Shown here: piece by piece, positions 1 to 5,945 of the stretch
Position numbering within the stretch: the stretch's first letter is position 1
Layout of the letters: each line of letters opens with the position of its first letter
NCBI GenBank assembly: GCA_004559845.1
Contig: SFWW01000068.1
Location: 1 to 8,006 of the forward strand
DNA: 8,006 nucleotides
Direction: 5' to 3'
From: a bacterium
Lineage (GTDB): Bacteria > Bacteroidota > Bacteroidia > Bacteroidales > Muribaculaceae
The notes under the pieces: model-generated
The model's database searches: none
Seen by the model: only the letters and a program-made list of their open reading frames with translations
What the model was told of the DNA's origin: nothing
Program-made: the position numbers and the translations under genes

Positions 1-25
1 TGAGTGGGGTGCGAAGCAGCCCACC

Positions 26-89
26 GTGGGCGAGAGTGGTGATAAAGCTGAAAATGAGTTTTCAGGCTTTATCCCACTCGCCGTCCCAC
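26..89. repeat. Long imperfect inverted repeat (hairpin or cruciform)
   Basis: The arms pair in order. 49-54 pairs with 59-64 around a 4-nt loop (55-58), 41-48 with 66-73 (G65 bulged), 34-39 with 74-79 (T40 bulged), and 26-30 with 85-89. That gives about 25 base pairs. No T-tract follows on the forward strand, so it is not a textbook intrinsic terminator. A competing hairpin (19-23 with 27-31) shares bases 26-31, so two alternative folds are possible. It lies upstream of the phoH promoter, so it more likely belongs to the 3' end of an upstream transcript or to a repeated palindromic element than to the phoH leader. Confidence 0.7.
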
Positions 90-92
90 GAA

Positions 93-105
93 AGGGCTTA
101 GCCCT
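93..105. repeat. Short hairpin
   Basis: Bases 93-97 (AGGGC) pair with 101-105 (GCCCT) around a TTA loop. The stem is only 5 bp. A run of five T residues follows about 20 bases later (125-129), too far for a classical terminator. It may be part of the termination region of an upstream gene. Confidence 0.35.
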
Positions 106-142
106 CACATCCCCGCCTCCCGACTTTTTATTCTCTTCCATA

Positions 143-196
143 CCACCCAGGCCTCACTATCCCACCCAGGCCTCACTATCCCATCCAAGCCTCACC
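143..196. repeat. 19-bp tandem repeat, about 2.8 copies
   Basis: Copies lie at 143-161 and 162-180 and are identical (CCACCCAGGCCTCACTATC). A third, degenerate and incomplete copy starts at 181 (CCATCCAAGCCTCAC). A 19-bp unit is not a multiple of three, so it would not be kept in frame in a protein. This supports a non-coding tandem repeat that may vary in copy number between strains. Confidence 0.85.
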
Positions 197-256
197 AAAG
201 CAAGCAGCCGCTATCAAAAATAGCCGTGTGCGTTTGTGAAAAAATTGGGGAGATTC

Positions 257-288
257 TTTGGTAGTGTAGCGCCTTTGGTGTAAATTTG
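257..288 (+). promoter_or_regulatory. Bacteroidetes-type promoter for phoH-purC-menG
   Basis: A -33 element TTTG (257-260) is separated by 20 bp from a -7 element TAAATTTG (281-288). This matches the established Bacteroidetes sigma-ABfr consensus TTTG...TAnnTTTG exactly in sequence and spacing. Transcription would begin near 294-296, giving a leader of about 20 nt before the phoH start at 316. No comparable promoter was seen before purC or menG, so it probably serves all three. Confidence 0.8.
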
Positions 289-315
289 CATAGGATTTTG
301 TCCTGATTCCACACT

Positions 316-1275
316 ATGATAGAACGACACGTAATTATCGATAACGTTGACCCCGTGGTTTTCTATGGTGTCAATAATTCCAATATTCAGCTGATTCGTA
401 ACCTCTTTCCCAAGTTGCGCATGGCTGCTCGCGGCAATGTGATTAAGGTGATTGGCGAGGAGGAGGAGACGGCTTTCTTTGAGCAAAAAATCAAGGAACT
501 TGCCGAGTTTTGCAACCACTACAATCAGCTCACCGACGATGTGATTATCAACACCATAAAAGGTACGCCGCCCAAAGAATTGAAAATGGACGACGCCATT
601 ATTTTCGGTGTGAATGGCAAGCCTATCAAGGCGCGCACGCCGAATCAGCAATTGCTGGTGAAAACCATCAGCGAAAGCGACCTTACCTTTGCCCTCGGTC
701 CGGCGGGCACCGGCAAAACCTACTTGGCGGTGGCTATGGCGGTGAGAGCACTCAAAAATCGCGAGGTGAGAAAAATTATCCTCTCGCGTCCTGCGGTGGA
801 AGCCGGCGAAAAACTCGGATTTCTTCCGGGAGATATGAAGGACAAAATCGACCCTTATTTGCAGCCGCTCTACGATGCCCTCGAAGATATGATTCCGCCC
901 ATGAAACTGAAGGAATATATGGAAACGAATGTGATTCAAATTGCCCCGCTGGCGTTTATGCGCGGTCGCACGCTCAACGACGCCATGGTGGTGCTTGATG
1001 AAGCGCAAAACACCACCACCCACCAAATTAAAATGTTTCTTACCCGCTTGGGCATGGGTAGCAAAATGATAGTGACCGGCGACGTGACCCAAATCGACTT
1101 GCCGCGCACCACCTCATCGGGACTGATTCAAGCACTGAAAATTTTGCGCAATGTGAAGGGTATCGGCAAGGTGGAATTTGAAAAAGCCGACATCGTGCGC
1201 CACCATTTGGTGCAGCGCATTGTGGAGGCCTACGAGCGCTTCGATAAAGAAGAACAGCAGCCTCATAATGAGTGA
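316..1275 (+). CDS. phoH: PhoH family ATPase
   Basis: This is a 319-residue PhoH-like P-loop NTPase, the usual length for the family. Walker A GPAGTGKT is at residues 128-135 and Walker B VVLDEAQN at 225-232. The following TGDVTQID (254-261) is a PhoH hallmark, as is the basic and hydrophobic stretch SRPAVEAGEKLGFLPG. The N-terminal ~100 residues, which include ARGNVIKVIG, form the small domain seen in cytoplasmic PhoH proteins. No PIN domain is present, so it is not PhoH2. The family is linked to RNA metabolism and stress, but the exact reaction is not settled. The ATG at 316 lies about 20 nt after the predicted transcription start, and the N-terminus MIERHVIIDNVDPVVFYGVN fits Bacteroidales homologues as I recall them. 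It is the first gene of a probable operon, ending 44 bp before purC. Confidence 0.95.
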   Translation: MIERHVIIDNVDPVVFYGVNNSNIQLIRNLFPKLRMAARGNVIKVIGEEEETAFFEQKIKELAEFCNHYNQLTDDVIINTIKGTPPKELKMDDAIIFGVNGKPIKARTPNQQLLVKTISESDLTFALGPAGTGKTYLAVAMAVRALKNREVRKIILSRPAVEAGEKLGFLPGDMKDKIDPYLQPLYDALEDMIPPMKLKEYMETNVIQIAPLAFMRGRTLNDAMVVLDEAQNTTTHQIKMFLTRLGMGSKMIVTGDVTQIDLPRTTSSGLIQALKILRNVKGIGKVEFEKADIVRHHLVQRIVEAYERFDKEEQQPHNE

Positions 1276-1319
1276 CATTTATTCGAGTAAAACATTATCA
1301 ATCAATACATCTTTTCACA

Positions 1320-2267
1320 ATGGCTAAAACTTTAGTTCACACCGACTTTAATTTTGAAGGACAAACTGCAGTGTATCACGGCAAAGTGCGCGATGTGTAC
1401 AGCATTGGCAACGACATTCTGGTGATGGTTGCCACCGACCGCATCTCGGCTTTCGATGTGGTGCTTCCGAAAGGTATCCCATCCAAGGGACAAGTGCTCA
1501 ACCAAATTGCGGCTTCGTTTTTGGATGCCACTGCCCATATTGTGCCCAACTGGAAATTGGCTACGCCCGACCCTATGGTGACCGTGGGAAGGAAATGTGA
1601 ACCCTTTGCCGTGGAAATGATTATTCGCGGCTACCTCACCGGCAGTGCTTGGCGCGCCTACAAAAATGGCTGCCGAGAAATTTGCGGCGTGAAATTGCCT
1701 GACGGCATGCGCGAAAATGAGCGTTTCCCCGAACCGATTATCACCCCCACCACCAAGGCTGAAGCCGGCCACGATGAAGACATCTCGCGTGAAGAAATCA
1801 TTGCCCAAGGCATTGTGAGTGCTGAAGACTATGCCGTGGTGGAGCAATACACCCGCGCCCTATTTGCTCGCGGCACCGAAATCGCCGCTGCCAAGGGACT
1901 GATTTTGGTTGACACTAAATATGAGTTTGGTAAAGCCGACGGCAAGGTGATTTTGATGGATGAAATCCACACGCCCGACAGTAGCCGCTATTTCTATGCT
2001 GAGGGCTACGAAGAAAAATTTGAAAAGGGCGAGCCGCAAAAGCAATTGAGCAAAGAATTTGTGCGCCAATGGCTCATCGACCATGATTTTATGGGCAAAG
2101 CCGGACAAACCGTGCCGGAAATGACCGACGAATATTGCCAAGAGGTGTCGCAACGCTACATTGAACTCTACGAAGAAATCACCGGCAATAAATTTGTGCC
2201 TTGCAACGAAGACAACCTTGCCGCACGTATCGAAAAAAACGTGAGCGAATATCTCAAAACGCTCTAA
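1320..2267 (+). CDS. purC: SAICAR synthase (phosphoribosylaminoimidazole-succinocarboxamide synthase)
   Basis: This cytoplasmic enzyme joins aspartate to CAIR using ATP, giving SAICAR in de novo purine synthesis. The 315-residue protein shows GKVRDVY (21-27), ATDRISAFD (38-46), the first family signature around EMIIRGYLTGSAWRAY (99-114), TTKAEAGHDEDIS (144-156) and the second signature VDTKYEFG (197-204). DEIHTPDSSRYF follows at 214-225. All look intact. The length matches the longer, roughly 300-residue PurC class rather than the ~240-residue E. coli form. The frame can be extended upstream to a GTG at 1272, but that start overlaps the phoH stop and adds 16 residues unlike the family. The ATG at 1320 gives MAKTLVHTDFNFEGQ, which matches the expected N-terminus. 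No separate promoter is visible in the 44-bp gap after phoH. Confidence 0.97.
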   Translation: MAKTLVHTDFNFEGQTAVYHGKVRDVYSIGNDILVMVATDRISAFDVVLPKGIPSKGQVLNQIAASFLDATAHIVPNWKLATPDPMVTVGRKCEPFAVEMIIRGYLTGSAWRAYKNGCREICGVKLPDGMRENERFPEPIITPTTKAEAGHDEDISREEIIAQGIVSAEDYAVVEQYTRALFARGTEIAAAKGLILVDTKYEFGKADGKVILMDEIHTPDSSRYFYAEGYEEKFEKGEPQKQLSKEFVRQWLIDHDFMGKAGQTVPEMTDEYCQEVSQRYIELYEEITGNKFVPCNEDNLAARIEKNVSEYLKTL

Positions 2268-2276
2268 TGCACCATC

Positions 2277-3011
2277 GTGAACAAAGTAGAACAAATAAAG
2301 CCCTATAGCGAAAGCGACGGAAAAACCGAGCAGGTGAAAGCCATGTTCGACTCCATAGCGCCTGCCTACGACTTCATGAATCGAGCCATGACGATGGGCA
2401 TCGATAAATGGTGGCGCAAGGTGGCGCGCAAGCAGGTGGCAGCCGTTGCCCCTAAGCATTTGCTTGATGTGGCTACCGGTACGGGCGATTTTGCCATCCA
2501 GCTCCACAATCATCTCCACTGCCAAGTGACGGGCATCGACCTGAGCGAAGGCATGCTCAAGGTGGCACGGAAAAAGGTGGCTGAAAAGCAGCTCCATGAA
2601 CTTATCACCTTTGAGCAAGGCGATTGCCTGAAGATGCGCTTCAGCGATGAGCAATTCGATGCTGTGACGGTGGCTTTTGGCGTGCGCAATTTTGAGCACA
2701 TCCACCAAGGCTATGCCGAAATGTGGCGCGTGCTCAAGCCCGGCGCTATGCTCTGCGTGCTTGAACTCTCCACACCGCAAAATCCCTTCATCCGCTTTTT
2801 CTACGACCTCTACGCCCTCCACATCATTCCCTTCGTGGGTTCGCTGAAAAGTGGCGACAAGAGCGCCTATCGCTATCTGCCCGAAAGCATTGCAGCCGTG
2901 CCCCAAGGCGAAGATATGCTCTGCATTATGCGCGAGGCAGGCTTCACGCAATGCCGTGTGAAGCGCCTCACGCTGGGCGTGTGCAGCATCTACATCGGCA
3001 TCAAACCCTAA
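2277..3011 (+). CDS. menG: Demethylmenaquinone methyltransferase (MenG/UbiE family)
   Basis: This 244-residue class I SAM-dependent methyltransferase most likely methylates demethylmenaquinone to menaquinone, the last step of menaquinone synthesis. The UbiE family can also act on the ubiquinone precursor, but Bacteroidota normally use menaquinone only. The SAM-binding motif I is DVATGTGD (64-71), followed by GIDLSEGML (86-94), the UbiE signature AFGVRNFE (133-140), and YLPESI (200-205) near the end. The start is GTG at 2277, nine bases after the purC stop. The purC stop codon is in the same frame just upstream and no in-frame ATG exists before residue 23, so GTG is the best choice. The tight spacing makes it the third gene of the phoH-purC operon. 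The shikimate dehydrogenase gene aroE, which I recall next in many Bacteroidales, is absent here. Confidence 0.93.
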   Translation: MNKVEQIKPYSESDGKTEQVKAMFDSIAPAYDFMNRAMTMGIDKWWRKVARKQVAAVAPKHLLDVATGTGDFAIQLHNHLHCQVTGIDLSEGMLKVARKKVAEKQLHELITFEQGDCLKMRFSDEQFDAVTVAFGVRNFEHIHQGYAEMWRVLKPGAMLCVLELSTPQNPFIRFFYDLYALHIIPFVGSLKSGDKSAYRYLPESIAAVPQGEDMLCIMREAGFTQCRVKRLTLGVCSIYIGIKP

Positions 3012-3049
3012 GCACCATTTTCCGTGCTAATACGAGAATTTGGGTGCGT

Positions 3050-3061
3050 CTTTTATAAAAG
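3050..3061. repeat. 12-bp perfect palindrome upstream of pfkA
   Basis: CTTTTATAAAAG reads the same on both strands. It lies 38 bases after the menG stop and 60 bases before the predicted pfkA -7 box. It could be an operator half-site pair or just AT-rich chance. It has no U-tract and is not a convincing terminator. Confidence 0.35.
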
Positions 3062-3120
3062 TTAACAAAAAATGGTGTCATTTTGTGAGCCGAATCCGGC
3101 GTTTTTAGGGTAATTATTAC

Positions 3121-3128
3121 TAAATTTG
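3121..3128 (+). promoter_or_regulatory. Probable pfkA promoter (-7 box)
   Basis: TAAATTTG matches the Bacteroidetes -7 consensus TAnnTTTG exactly. A good TTTG -33 element is missing at the expected 19-21 bp spacing; only a T-run (3102-3106) is nearby. Transcription would start near 3135, leaving a leader of about 45 A-rich nucleotides before the ATG at 3179. Confidence 0.55.
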
Positions 3129-3178
3129 TGACTCCAAAAAAAGATTTTCAAGTATAAACATTTCAATTTGTATTCATT

Positions 3179-4159
3179 ATGGCAGAGATCAAAACTATCG
3201 GTATTCTCACTTCCGGAGGCGATGCGCCAGGCATGAACGCCGCCATTCGCTCCGTGACCCGCTCTGCAATTTTCGGCGGATTTAAAGTGAAAGGTATTTA
3301 CCGTGGATATAAAGGACTTATCGACGATGATATAGTGGAATTCAAAACCCAAAATGTGTCGAATATCATTCAGCAAGGTGGCACCATTCTCAAAACCGCA
3401 CGATGCAAGGAATTTACCACCATCGAAGGACGCCAACGTGCCTACGAGGTGATTAAGCGCCACGGTATCGACGCACTGGTGGTGATTGGTGGCGATGGCT
3501 CGCTCACAGGAGCACGCCAGTTTGCCAGCGATTTCGACTTCCCGATTATCGGCCTTCCGGGCACCATCGACAACGACCTCTACGGCACCGACCACACCAT
3601 CGGCTACGACACCGCGCTCAACACCATCATGTGGTGCGTGGACCGCATTCGCGACACTGCCACCTCCCACGAACGCCTCTTCTTCATTGAAGTGATGGGT
3701 CGCAATGCCGGCTTCCTTGCCCTCAACGGAGCCATTGCCACCGGTGCCGAAGCTGCTATTATCCCGGAAATCTCTACCGAGGTCGACCAATTGGCAGAAC
3801 TCATTCAAAACGGATTCCGCAAGAGTAAAAACTCCTCCATCGTGCTCGTGGCAGAAAGCCCTATCACCGGCGGTGCTATGGGATTGGCTGAGCGCGTGCG
3901 AAAGGAATATCCCGAATATGATGTGCGTGTCACCATTCTCGGCCATTTGCAGCGCGGCGGTTCGCCCACAGCGCAAGACCGCATCCTCGCATCGCGTATG
4001 GGCGCAGCAGCAGTGGATGCCCTGCTCGAAGGCCAACGCAACGTGATGATTGGCGACGACGAAGAAGAAATCGTTTACGTTCCCTTTAGCAAGGCCATCA
4101 AAAACGATAAGCCCATCGACCGCGAGTTGCTCAATACACTCCGCCGCCTCTCCATCTAA
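3179..4159 (+). CDS. pfkA: ATP-dependent 6-phosphofructokinase
   Basis: This enzyme phosphorylates fructose 6-phosphate to fructose 1,6-bisphosphate, the committed step of glycolysis, as a cytoplasmic (usually tetrameric) enzyme. The 326-residue length is typical of group I bacterial PfkA. TSGGDAPGMNAAIR is at 11-24. GGDGS (104-108) carries a glycine where pyrophosphate-dependent enzymes usually have aspartate, which points to ATP use. PGTIDND (127-133) has the catalytic Asp131, equivalent to E. coli Asp127. VMGR (172-175) and GHLQRGGSPTAQDR (255-268) provide the sugar-phosphate-binding His256 and Arg259. No active-site residue is missing. The gene appears to be transcribed alone: it follows menG by 167 bp with its own -7 box and is followed by a strong hairpin. 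Confidence 0.97.
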   Translation: MAEIKTIGILTSGGDAPGMNAAIRSVTRSAIFGGFKVKGIYRGYKGLIDDDIVEFKTQNVSNIIQQGGTILKTARCKEFTTIEGRQRAYEVIKRHGIDALVVIGGDGSLTGARQFASDFDFPIIGLPGTIDNDLYGTDHTIGYDTALNTIMWCVDRIRDTATSHERLFFIEVMGRNAGFLALNGAIATGAEAAIIPEISTEVDQLAELIQNGFRKSKNSSIVLVAESPITGGAMGLAERVRKEYPEYDVRVTILGHLQRGGSPTAQDRILASRMGAAAVDALLEGQRNVMIGDDEEEIVYVPFSKAIKNDKPIDRELLNTLRRLSI

Positions 4160-4179
4160 AAGAATCCTTCATCCTCACA

Positions 4180-4214
4180 CCACAAGCGCTTGGCACCTCG
4201 CCGAGCGCTTGTGG
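4180..4214 (+). terminator. Strong hairpin after pfkA, no U-tract
   Basis: Bases 4180-4193 pair with 4201-4214 through 14 consecutive pairs (one G-U) around a 7-nt loop, beginning 20 bases after the pfkA stop. A G-rich stretch follows rather than a run of T, so it departs from the classical intrinsic terminator. Position and stem strength still make it the likely 3' end or a 3'-stabilising structure for pfkA mRNA. Confidence 0.55.
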
Positions 4215-4269
4215 GGTGGGGGATAGGCAACACAAAATAGGCGCAATCAGCAGGGAGAACGGTGGTTTT

Positions 4270-4281
4270 TCGGGCGCCCGA
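4270..4281. repeat. 12-bp GC-rich palindrome upstream of DUF3822 promoter
   Basis: TCGGGCGCCCGA is a perfect palindrome lying 23 bases upstream of the -33 box of the next promoter. The position would suit a regulator-binding site. It could also be chance in a GC-rich patch. Confidence 0.35.
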
Positions 4282-4304
4282 GAGGGCGGCGCATGTGGCG
4301 GAAT

Positions 4305-4335
4305 TTTGCAGAAAGTAATAATTTTGCTAATTTTG
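4305..4335 (+). promoter_or_regulatory. Bacteroidetes-type promoter for DUF3822-rsmD, with doubled -7 box
   Basis: The -33 TTTG (4305-4308) is followed after 19 bp by the -7 element TAATTTTG (4328-4335), an exact consensus pair. A second identical TAATTTTG lies at 4319-4326, so TAATTTTGC is directly repeated with a 9-bp period. Only the downstream copy has correct spacing to this -33 box. Expected transcription start is about 4341, leaving a leader of about 50 nt before the ATG at 4391. Confidence 0.8.
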
Positions 4336-4390
4336 CAATAGATATGGATAGCGCGCTTGCGCAAATTTTCTCTTCACATGATGCATTGCT

Positions 4391-5224
4391 ATGAGTAATC
4401 TTTCCGACACCACCTCACATATTGATATTCGGCAACCGGAATTCTGGACGCTGCAGTTGGCGCTTTGCCCCAAGGTGATTCAATACACGCTATTCGATGT
4501 GGATGAAGAAAATTCGCTAATTGCCGGCGAGGTGCCCCTCGATTTATCCGGTGGTAGCTATTTGAAAGCGGTGGAGAATGCCATCTACGATAATCCCGCC
4601 TTACTCCAGGATTATAAGCAGGTGCGGGTGTTGATATTCTCGCAGCATTTCATGATTTTGCCGCCCGAATACTCAGCCGAAACAGATGCTGAGGAAGCCT
4701 TCCGGGCAATGTATGCCGATGCCAAAGGCGATGTGGCAACGTGCTTTTTACCGCGGTGTCATGCCCACATTGCTTTTGAAGTGGAAAAAGGACTGATTGG
4801 CTTTTTGCACCGCACCTTCAACATTCCGCCCATTGTGCACCACTTGTATCCGCTGATGGAGCATTTTAAATGGCAAGACGAGCGCCGCACCGGGGCTTGT
4901 ATGCATCTGAATTTGCGTCAAGAGGGCATTGATATGTTGATTGTGCGCGACAAGCAACTGCTGATGGCAAATTCCATTGCGTGCACTGCGCCCGACGATG
5001 TGGTGTATTATGCACTTCATGCTTGGCAGAGCTTCAATCTTGAAGCCACACGCCACGAGCTCTTTATCACCGGGGAGAAAGCGTTGCGCGACGCTGTGAT
5101 TCCCACCCTTAGAAAGTATGTAAGTTATGTGATGCCTTCCATCTTCCCTGCCGCAGCGCTGAAAATCGGGCAAGATGCCGTGAAGGCTCCTTTTGAACTC
5201 ATTTTATTGGCATTATGCGAATAA
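4391..5224 (+). CDS. DUF3822 family protein (uncharacterised, Bacteroidota-specific)
   Basis: This is a 277-residue soluble protein with no signal peptide or membrane segment. I assign it to DUF3822 from its position directly before rsmD, its size and its pattern: MHLNL (171-175), a strand-turn-strand MLIVRDKQLLMAN (182-194), DDVVYYALHAW (202-212), HELFITGE (222-229) and the closing PFELILLALCE. No function is established that I know of. The alternating strand segments in the second half look somewhat like the second domain of actin-like (ASKHA) folds, but this is only an impression. The ATG at 4391 is the only suitable start; two ATGs just upstream (4378, 4381) are in another frame and end at 4398. 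Its last 10 bases overlap rsmD, so the two are probably translationally coupled. Confidence 0.8.
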   Translation: MSNLSDTTSHIDIRQPEFWTLQLALCPKVIQYTLFDVDEENSLIAGEVPLDLSGGSYLKAVENAIYDNPALLQDYKQVRVLIFSQHFMILPPEYSAETDAEEAFRAMYADAKGDVATCFLPRCHAHIAFEVEKGLIGFLHRTFNIPPIVHHLYPLMEHFKWQDERRTGACMHLNLRQEGIDMLIVRDKQLLMANSIACTAPDDVVYYALHAWQSFNLEATRHELFITGEKALRDAVIPTLRKYVSYVMPSIFPAAALKIGQDAVKAPFELILLALCE

Positions 5225-5760
5225 TTAGCGGAAAATACGGACGTAGGCGCTTTCAAGTGCCGCCCAACATCACCGCTCGCCCCACCACCGATATGGCGCG
5301 CGAAAATATTTTTAATGTGCTCACCAATTGGGTAGACTTTGACGGACTCACCGCCCTTGACCTTTTTTCCGGCACCGGAGCAATGAGTTTTGAATTTCTA
5401 TCGCGCGGTTGTGCGCAAGTCACCAGTGTGGAAAAAGCCGCCACGCAATATCAATTTATTCGCAAAGTGAAGGATTTGCTCCACGAGAAAAATCTGATTC
5501 AAGTGAAGGGTGATGCTTTCAAATTTATGGAAACGTGCACCAAAAAGTTTGACATCATTTTTGCCGACCCGCCCTACGATTTGCCCAACTTTGCCACCAT
5601 TCCCGAGCTGGTGCTCCAAAGCCAAATGCTACTGCCCGACACCATTTTTATTATTGAACACAGCAAGGCACACGATTTCAGCCACTTGCCCCACTTCTAT
5701 CAGCAGCGCACCTATGGCAAAGTGAATTTCTCCATTTTCCGTCTCGACGACCCTGAATAG
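5215..5760 (+). CDS. rsmD: 16S rRNA (guanine(966)-N(2))-methyltransferase RsmD
   Basis: RsmD adds a methyl group to the N2 of G966 (E. coli numbering) in 16S rRNA in the small ribosomal subunit, using SAM. The 181-residue length is normal. MRIISGKYGRRRFQVP opens the protein, then ARPTTDMARENIFN (21-34) typical of RsmD, the SAM motif DLFSGTGAMSFE (49-60), the acidic SVEK (71-74), GDAF (99-102) and the catalytic DPPY (118-121). IIEHSK (146-151) is also characteristic. The ATG at 5215 lies inside the end of the DUF3822 gene (10-bp overlap), pointing to one mRNA and coupled translation. All key motifs are intact. No other promoter is seen before it. Confidence 0.95.
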   Translation: MRIISGKYGRRRFQVPPNITARPTTDMARENIFNVLTNWVDFDGLTALDLFSGTGAMSFEFLSRGCAQVTSVEKAATQYQFIRKVKDLLHEKNLIQVKGDAFKFMETCTKKFDIIFADPPYDLPNFATIPELVLQSQMLLPDTIFIIEHSKAHDFSHLPHFYQQRTYGKVNFSIFRLDDPE

Positions 5761-5811
5761 GTTAGCCGCTCGCTGTGCTCGCTTGGTTAGCCGTGCTTCG
5801 CACTCGGTTAG
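5760..5811. repeat. GGTTAG-led short repeats after rsmD
   Basis: GGTTAG occurs at 5760-5765, 5785-5790 and 5806-5811. The first two continue as GGTTAGCCG followed by related GCTCGC/GTGCTTCGCAC blocks. Period is about 21-25 bp. The second block contains a small hairpin, GTGC-TTC-GCAC (5793-5803). It may act in the 3' end of rsmD mRNA or be a fragment of a dispersed intergenic repeat. It is not coding. Confidence 0.5.
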
Positions 5812-5875
5812 GTATTTCGGTTGTTGTCACGAATTTTTACGAATGAAGCTAATTCTCTACTGAGATTCAAAATCG

Positions 5876-5911
5876 ATTTTTGAACAGAGGGACAGTCCCT
5901 TGTTCAAAAAT
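5876..5911. repeat. Strong REP-like palindrome in the rsmD/TonB convergent spacer
   Basis: Bases 5876-5886 pair perfectly with 5901-5911. After one bulged G (5887), 5888-5892 pair with 5896-5900 around a CAG loop, giving 16 pairs. The outer arms are T5...A5 instead of A...U, so it lacks the 3' U-tract of a classical terminator on either strand. The core AGGGACAGTCCCT is a self-complementary block of a kind often found in dispersed palindromic repeats. Confidence 0.65.
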
Positions 5912-5945
5912 TTGGCAATTGAGGAGGGTTGAGGGCAGTAGATAT

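Larger units (their letters stand above)
1..315. other. Gene-free leader region upstream of phoH
   Basis: I see no credible gene here. One 65-codon forward reading frame (26-223) is open, but it is proline-rich, crosses the inverted repeat and the tandem repeat, and resembles no family I know, so I treat it as chance. The stretch holds a long imperfect inverted repeat (26-89), a small hairpin (93-105), a 19-bp tandem repeat (143-196) and the phoH promoter (257-288). The upstream gene, if any, ends before the window. Confidence 0.7.

Noticed and set aside
26..223. 65-codon forward reading frame near the window start
   Set aside because: It spans the inverted repeat and the 19-bp repeat, is proline- and serine-rich, has no recognisable family, and has no promoter nearby.
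214..1092. 292-codon reverse reading frame opposite phoH
   Set aside because: It is a histidine-rich shadow of phoH, as expected from the high use of ATG/GTG/CAA codons on the coding strand. PhoH motifs on the forward strand are complete.
1272..1319. Upstream GTG start for purC
   Set aside because: It overlaps the phoH stop, and the 16 extra residues do not fit the family, while ATG at 1320 gives the expected N-terminus.
1860..2951. 363-codon reverse reading frame across purC and menG
   Set aside because: It crosses two well-recognised genes and their junction, has histidine- and alanine-rich composition and no known family.
3062..4036. 324-codon reverse reading frame opposite pfkA
   Set aside because: PfkA active-site motifs on the forward strand are intact, and the reverse product resembles nothing.
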